Shown: one piece after another, positions 7,707 to 10,463 of the stretch | Layout of the letters: each line of letters starts with the position of its first letter | How positions within the stretch are numbered: position 1 is the stretch's first letter | Assembly (NCBI GenBank): GCA_029932795.1 | Contig: JAOZPL010000040.1 | Coordinates: 1 to 10,463 of the forward strand | Source of the DNA: Candidatus Zixiibacteriota bacterium | Lineage (GTDB): Bacteria > Zixibacteria > MSB-5A5 > GN15 > FEB-12 | Length of the DNA stretch: 10,463 nt | Direction: 5' to 3' | The notes under the pieces: model-generated | Databases searched by the model: none | Told to the model about the DNA's origin: nothing | Seen by the model: only the letters and a program-made list of their open reading frames with translations | Program-made: the position numbers and the translations under genes

Positions 7707-8309
7707 TTATTCAAGCTTGTCCACTTTGGTTTTCCCTGAACAGGCAGCCTTCTCTTTCTTGGTACAGGCCGACTTTGAGGCACAGCACTTCTTACCGGTG
7801 GTCGAGCAGGCTTTCTTGGTGTCCTTGACACAGGTAACCTTGGTTTCCGCCAGGATAATCTCCGCTTCGTAGCCCTTCTTTGAGATTGTCTTTACCAAGT
7901 CCTCTGTGCTGCCCTTGGTTCTGTCTATGCAAACAGAAGCCGTACCAATCTGATAAGAGATATCGTGAACCCTGACCACCCCGGAAGCTTTTTCCAAAGA
8001 CTCAGAAACAGCGTTTTCACAACTCTTGGAGGTCATCCCTTCAATCGATATCCTGACCATCTTGATATCGCCACTGGCACATAGTTTTCTGCATTGTTCG
8101 ACCTCAATGCCCAACCTTGCAGCGCAGGCGGCCATTTCTTCGGTCGTACAGGTGTGCCCGGAGGTGGACTTGACAACGGCTGCGCAGCCGGCTGCTTCGA
8201 CCGATGTTTGCTTGTCTGCTGAGCAGCACTTGCTGCCCGCGAATGCCGTTGCTACCACCAGCGAGAACACGGCCACAACGGAAATACTTACTGTGAATAC
8301 TTTTCTCAT
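7707..8309 (-). CDS. Exported cysteine-rich protein with a degenerate HMA (heavy-metal-associated) domain
   Basis: A 200-residue protein with a Sec signal peptide (MRKVF, hydrophobic core, cleavage likely after AFA at 22-24). Residues about 83-154 look like an HMA fold: strand KMVRISIEGMT, helix CENAVSESLEKASGV, strand TASVCIDR, then GSTEDLVKTISKKGYEA. HMA domains bind Cu, Hg or Zn through GMTCxxC; here it is GMTSKSC (91-97), so only C97 remains. Fifteen cysteines are scattered in total: CC at 28-29, a CTTEEMAACAARLGIEVEQC stretch (54-73) plus C77, and a Lys/Cys-rich tail (C160, C168, C175, C176, C182, C190) resembling a small metallothionein-like patch. It probably works in the periplasm or at the surface in metal binding. 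No transporter or regulator gene is adjacent. A GGGAAGGG ribosome binding site precedes the ATG. Confidence 0.8.
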   Translation of the reverse strand: MRKVFTVSISVVAVFSLVVATAFAGSKCCSADKQTSVEAAGCAAVVKSTSGHTCTTEEMAACAARLGIEVEQCRKLCASGDIKMVRISIEGMTSKSCENAVSESLEKASGVVRVHDISYQIGTASVCIDRTKGSTEDLVKTISKKGYEAEIILAETKVTCVKDTKKACSTTGKKCCASKSACTKKEKAACSGKTKVDKLE

Positions 8310-8332
8310 CAGTTGGCCCTTCCCATGTTGCT

Positions 8333-8361
8333 ATTATATGTTGGTTGCTCTTGTCTTTCAA
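8333..8361 (-). promoter_or_regulatory. Strong sigma70-type promoter of the HMA-domain gene
   Basis: On the minus strand TTGAAA (8356-8361) and a perfect TATAAT (8333-8338) are separated by 17 bases. Transcription would start near 8326, giving a very short leader that still contains the GGGAAGGG ribosome binding site (8317-8324) before the ATG at 8309. This is the best consensus promoter in the window. With the terminator at 7660-7685 it makes the gene a single-gene transcript. Confidence 0.7.
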
Positions 8362-8616
8362 TATAACTCAAAAACAAGACCCTGCAAGTAGACTATGGTG
8401 ATCTTCTTAGACCACCTTACCGCAGGCTTCTACTCCTTAAGCAGACGAGTTTACACAGGGTTTCAGGTAAGGGCCTGTTGCGACTGAATCCGCTGACTTT
8501 CCAACGGCTGTTTTTGCCCAAAATCCAGAGGGCAGAAGCCACTGACTGGCACCCACCTGAACTTTTCAGCAACCGTGGCGTTTTGACCTCTGCCCTCTGT
8601 CAGCCGGTTCGATTGA
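8362..8616. other. Intergenic stretch without a gene
   Basis: Together with the promoter region this is a 307-base gap (8310-8616) between the HMA-domain gene and the end of the lipoprotein gene. I see no credible coding frame. It holds the nested inverted repeat at 8526-8599 and a weak 7-bp inverted pair (CCTTACC at 8415-8421, GGTAAGG at 8466-8472). I recognise nothing else in it. Confidence 0.6.
8526..8599 (-). repeat. Nested inverted repeat (possible 3' UTR structure or terminator of the lipoprotein gene)
   Basis: Three nested complementary pairs share one centre region. The outer stem is CAGAGGGCAGA (8526-8536) with TCTGCCCTCTG (8589-8599), 11 bp perfect. The middle is GCCAC (8538-8542) with GTGGC (8575-8579). 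The inner is CTGAA (8557-8561) with TTCAG (8565-8569) around a 3-base loop. On the minus strand it begins 17 bases after the lipoprotein stop and is followed by GGATTTTGG, a weak T-run. It may end or protect that transcript. Confidence 0.55.
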
Positions 8617-9489
8617 CTACTTAACCGCGATCCCAAGCCTTTCTGCCATTCCGGTCCACAGGTCGCTTTCCCGGAACATCCCGCACGGTTCAGGCACGAT
8701 ACGGCTCAACGACACCGGGGTTCCGGCACCGACGACGATATATCTATTCAGGTCCCCGCCCGAACCGTTCACGTAGTAGAGATATCCGGCTCCACTCCCC
8801 GACATGTTTCCCGAAACACCGGGATAGGGCGGTGGGCCGTTTATGGCATCAATTTTCCACACGTAAACGATTCCATCATGAGCAAAGCGGGAGCCCTCGA
8901 ACACCACCGAATCAGCGGTGATGAAAGTGTCAAGATACTCGTACTGCCACATACCTACAGTATCCAGCCAATTGTAATAGCTGTAAAACGCATACAGATC
9001 AGCCTCCGAGCCGGACCAGGACACAGTCAACGATTGCTCAAGTTCAAGCGTATCGCCGCAGCTGAAGACAACCGTATCCAGCGTGTCGGGAAGATCAAGA
9101 CTGCCTTGCAGAGAGCCCAGGGAAGTGCTCACCTCCGTCGTCACAGACCCGAATTCGGATGCGAACAAGGAATCACCGGTGGTGAAAGAGGCGTAACCGA
9201 GATAAGTTCGCCAGAAAGGCTCATCTGTAAAAACGGCAGTATCGTTTTCGAATATCACTTTGAAGTAATCATACGAAGGCAGCGGGCTGGCATAAAGAAC
9301 TCCATTTGCGACCCCAACTGGGCCGTCACTTGGAATTCCTCAGAATGTTCCGTACTGAGCCCACACCAGAGCGATTTGCTGGACTCCGAGGTTACCCACG
9401 ACAGTATTGCCGTCATCATTGGAACATCCGAAAAGAACGACAACTATCACAAGGGCTGCCAGCAGGACAAAGAGATACGAATATCTCAT
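8617..9489 (-). pseudogene. Secreted lipoprotein gene interrupted by an in-frame TGA at codon 50
   Basis: The gene starts at ATG 9489, with a strong AAGGAG ribosome binding site (9496-9501). It encodes a lipoprotein signal: MRYSYLF, a long hydrophobic run and the lipobox LFGC with C22 to be lipidated. Ser follows Cys, suggesting outer-membrane sorting by the E. coli rule. Codon 50 (9340-9342) is TGA, after QYGTF. The same frame then stays open for 240 codons to TAG at 8617-8619, starting GIPSDGPVGVANG and rich in Ser, Gly, Tyr, Asp and Thr, as expected for an exported protein. A full product would be about 290 residues. I do not recognise the family. A GTG at 9256-9258 could start the downstream part, but it would lack any signal sequence. 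Nonsense mutation, sequence error and UGA readthrough are all possible. Confidence 0.7.
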
Positions 9490-9516
9490 ACTTCTCTCCT
9501 TAAGGAAAGGGTTCAC

Positions 9517-9542
9517 GATACGTATGGATTGCTCGTATCCAT
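9517..9542. repeat. Overlapping dyads in the lipoprotein gene leader
   Basis: Two interlocked inverted repeats lie just downstream of the candidate -10: ATGGAT (9524-9529) with ATCCAT (9537-9542), 7-base spacer; and GATACG (9517-9522) with CGTATC (9534-9539), 11-base spacer. Only one can form at a time as RNA. They may be an operator or an alternative leader fold, or chance in a short AT-rich leader. Confidence 0.35.
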
Positions 9543-9569
9543 AATACAAATGCCGGTAAGACAACGCAA
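9541..9569 (-). promoter_or_regulatory. Candidate promoter of the lipoprotein gene
   Basis: On the minus strand TTGCGT (9564-9569) and TATTAT (9541-9546) are spaced by 17 bases; the -10 matches 5 of 6 and the -35 only 3 of 6. The start would fall near 9535, inside the dyads at 9517-9542, with a leader of about 45 bases. The region further upstream (to 9660) holds a short perfect hairpin, CCTGAT / ATCAGG at 9628-9643, without a T-run. Confidence 0.35.
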
Positions 9570-9660
9570 CAGATTCGAGCCAACATTGCTCAGCTTATCT
9601 GCTCCAGGCATCAACTACGCATGGGAACCTGATCTCTATCAGGCACGTCAGACCGGTTCT

Positions 9661-9900
9661 CTACAGCACCTTGAAATATTCGTCACGTTTGGCTTTTGGC
9701 ACTGAGCCAGTGGGTATAGCGAGCACCTCAGCGCGGAAGGGGTGGCTCCCTTTGATTACGATGATGTCCCGGGCGTTGACCTGATAGGCCGGTTTAACCA
9801 CGCGGCCGTTCACTTCGATCAGGCCGTTGCTGCCCAGCTGCTTGGCAACAGTGCGGCGCTTGACAATCCCGACCGTAGAGAGGTAATCATCGATACGCAT
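9661..9900 (-). CDS. Small S4-domain RNA-binding protein (RqcP/Hsp15-like)
   Basis: A 79-residue protein made almost entirely of one S4 RNA-binding domain: MRIDDYLSTVGIVKRRTVAK, then GLIEVNGRVVKPAYQV and DIIVIKG, with a short basic tail ending EYFKVL. Size, the 'IVKRRTVAKQL' helix and the 'EVNGRVVKP' turn closely resemble RqcP (YabO) of Bacillus, which works with RqcH to add alanine tails on stalled 50S subunits; Hsp15 of E. coli is a longer relative. It is cytoplasmic and should bind rRNA or tRNA on the ribosome. Its ATG (9900-9898) overlaps the stop of the upstream isomerase gene as TGATG, suggesting translational coupling. No rqcH is visible here, so RqcP is a resemblance call rather than a proven function. 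Confidence 0.85.
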   Translation of the reverse strand: MRIDDYLSTVGIVKRRTVAKQLGSNGLIEVNGRVVKPAYQVNARDIIVIKGSHPFRAEVLAIPTGSVPKAKRDEYFKVL

Positions 9901-10463
9901 CAGAGCTCAAGACGATAATCAATATACGTTTTCTCCTTGATCTCCTCAATCCACCCGTCTACCACTCGACCTGTCTTGTCCTGTCGGGCGAGTTCTTTAA
10001 TCTTATCGAAATCATCTTCCAGCGTCAGTTCTTTCTGTGGCTGGTAATCGAGAAGCTTGAGAATATGCAGGCCAAGCCTGGATTTGACAGGTCCCCGGTA
10101 CTCGCCGGGTGTTTTCCATCCCGCCACGGCCTCGGCAAACTCCGGCATCATTCCATCTGATGTAAACCACCCGAGTTCTCCCCCATTGACGCGGGTGTCA
10201 TCATCGGACGAGAATATCTTGGCCATTTCGGCAAAGTCCCCTCCCTGCCTTGCCTCACTAAGCAGCGAGTCGGCCAGTTCAGTGGTCCGGGCGGAATCCT
10301 CAGCCGATGGTGTCACCCCCAGCAGAATGTGACGCAGTCGGAGCTTGTCGCCGCGCTCACCCTCACACTTAATGATGTGGTAGCCGAACTGCGTACGGAT
10401 AACACCGGAGATCTCTCCAACCCGCAGTTGAAACGCCGCCCTGGCAAACTCCGGGACAACATC
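9900..10463 (-). CDS. SurA/PrsA-like peptidyl-prolyl cis-trans isomerase, C-terminal part (5' end outside window)
   Basis: The minus frame is open from the window edge to TGA at 9902-9900, giving 187 residues. The first ~35 are the end of one parvulin (PpiC) domain: VPEFARAAFQL, GEISGVI, FGYHIIKCE. A second, complete parvulin domain follows: RHILLG at 44-49, GGDFAEMAKIFSSD, GGELGWF at 94-100, MMPEFAEAV, and the final LGLHILKLLDY at 130-140. A charged helix (DDFDKIKELARQDK) and the end IDYRLEL close the protein. Two tandem parvulin domains with a C-terminal helix are the SurA layout, a periplasmic chaperone for outer-membrane proteins. The expected N-terminal chaperone region and signal peptide lie beyond the window. 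A GTG at 10314-10316 is inside the second domain and is not the start. Confidence 0.88.
   Translation of the reverse strand, partial: DVVPEFARAAFQLRVGEISGVIRTQFGYHIIKCEGERGDKLRLRHILLGVTPSAEDSARTTELADSLLSEARQGGDFAEMAKIFSSDDDTRVNGGELGWFTSDGMMPEFAEAVAGWKTPGEYRGPVKSRLGLHILKLLDYQPQKELTLEDDFDKIKELARQDKTGRVVDGWIEEIKEKTYIDYRLEL

Noticed and set aside
8617..9258. Independent gene starting at the GTG at 9256-9258
   Set aside because: The frame continues upstream without a stop to codon 50 and joins in frame to a lipoprotein signal; starting at the GTG would leave a signal-less piece of an exported-type protein with no clear ribosome binding site.
8878..9705. 275-codon + strand open frame
   Set aside because: It runs antisense across the lipoprotein gene, its leader and the end of the S4 gene, has no ribosome binding site or recognisable domain, and is rich in Arg/His/Gln as expected for a shadow frame.
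1..10463. Genome-wide reassignment of TGA
   Set aside because: TGA correctly ends glmS, the sixA-like gene and the parvulin gene at family-typical positions, so the internal TGA at 9340 needs a local explanation.

Overview
The window looks like ordinary chromosome from a Gram-negative bacterium, moderately GC-rich by eye. A PorV/PorQ-type outer-membrane protein, a lipoprotein signal, a periplasmic parvulin chaperone and an archaeal/Bacteroidetes-flavoured GlmM all point to the FCB superphylum. An uncultured lineage such as Zixibacteria is my best guess, but that is inference from protein style only. Standard stops are used: TGA ends glmS and sixA, and TGG encodes Trp, so the code is not globally altered.

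The left half (1-5957) reads on the + strand. It begins with the 3' end of a gene that probably encodes the C-terminal amidotransferase-like domain of a PIG-L-type protein. Next come an inositol-monophosphatase-family gene (suhB-like), glmM and glmS, closely spaced and probably one operon. GlmS makes glucosamine-6-phosphate and GlmM converts it to glucosamine-1-phosphate, the first two steps toward UDP-GlcNAc for peptidoglycan and lipopolysaccharide. After a 160-base gap holding a good sigma70-like promoter come a GNAT acetyltransferase and a crotonase-family enoyl-CoA hydratase.

The right half (6047-10463) reads on the - strand and converges on the left half across a short spacer with a perfect 11-bp hairpin. 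In transcription order, right to left, it holds: a SurA/PrsA-like peptidyl-prolyl isomerase cut by the window edge; a small S4-domain protein resembling RqcP, coupled to it by a TGATG overlap; a secreted lipoprotein gene; a cysteine-rich exported HMA-domain protein with its own promoter and terminator; a PorV-like outer-membrane protein; and a SixA-type phosphohistidine phosphatase.

I see no mobile element, CRISPR array, tRNA or rRNA, and no convincing new multi-gene system. The most unusual point is the lipoprotein gene. It has a strong ribosome binding site and a lipobox, but codon 50 is an in-frame TGA, followed by about 240 open codons in the same frame. This could be a nonsense mutation, an assembly error, or less likely recoding. 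Second is the HMA-domain protein, whose metal-binding GMTCxxC motif has lost its first cysteine (GMTSKSC) while the rest of the protein carries 14 more cysteines.
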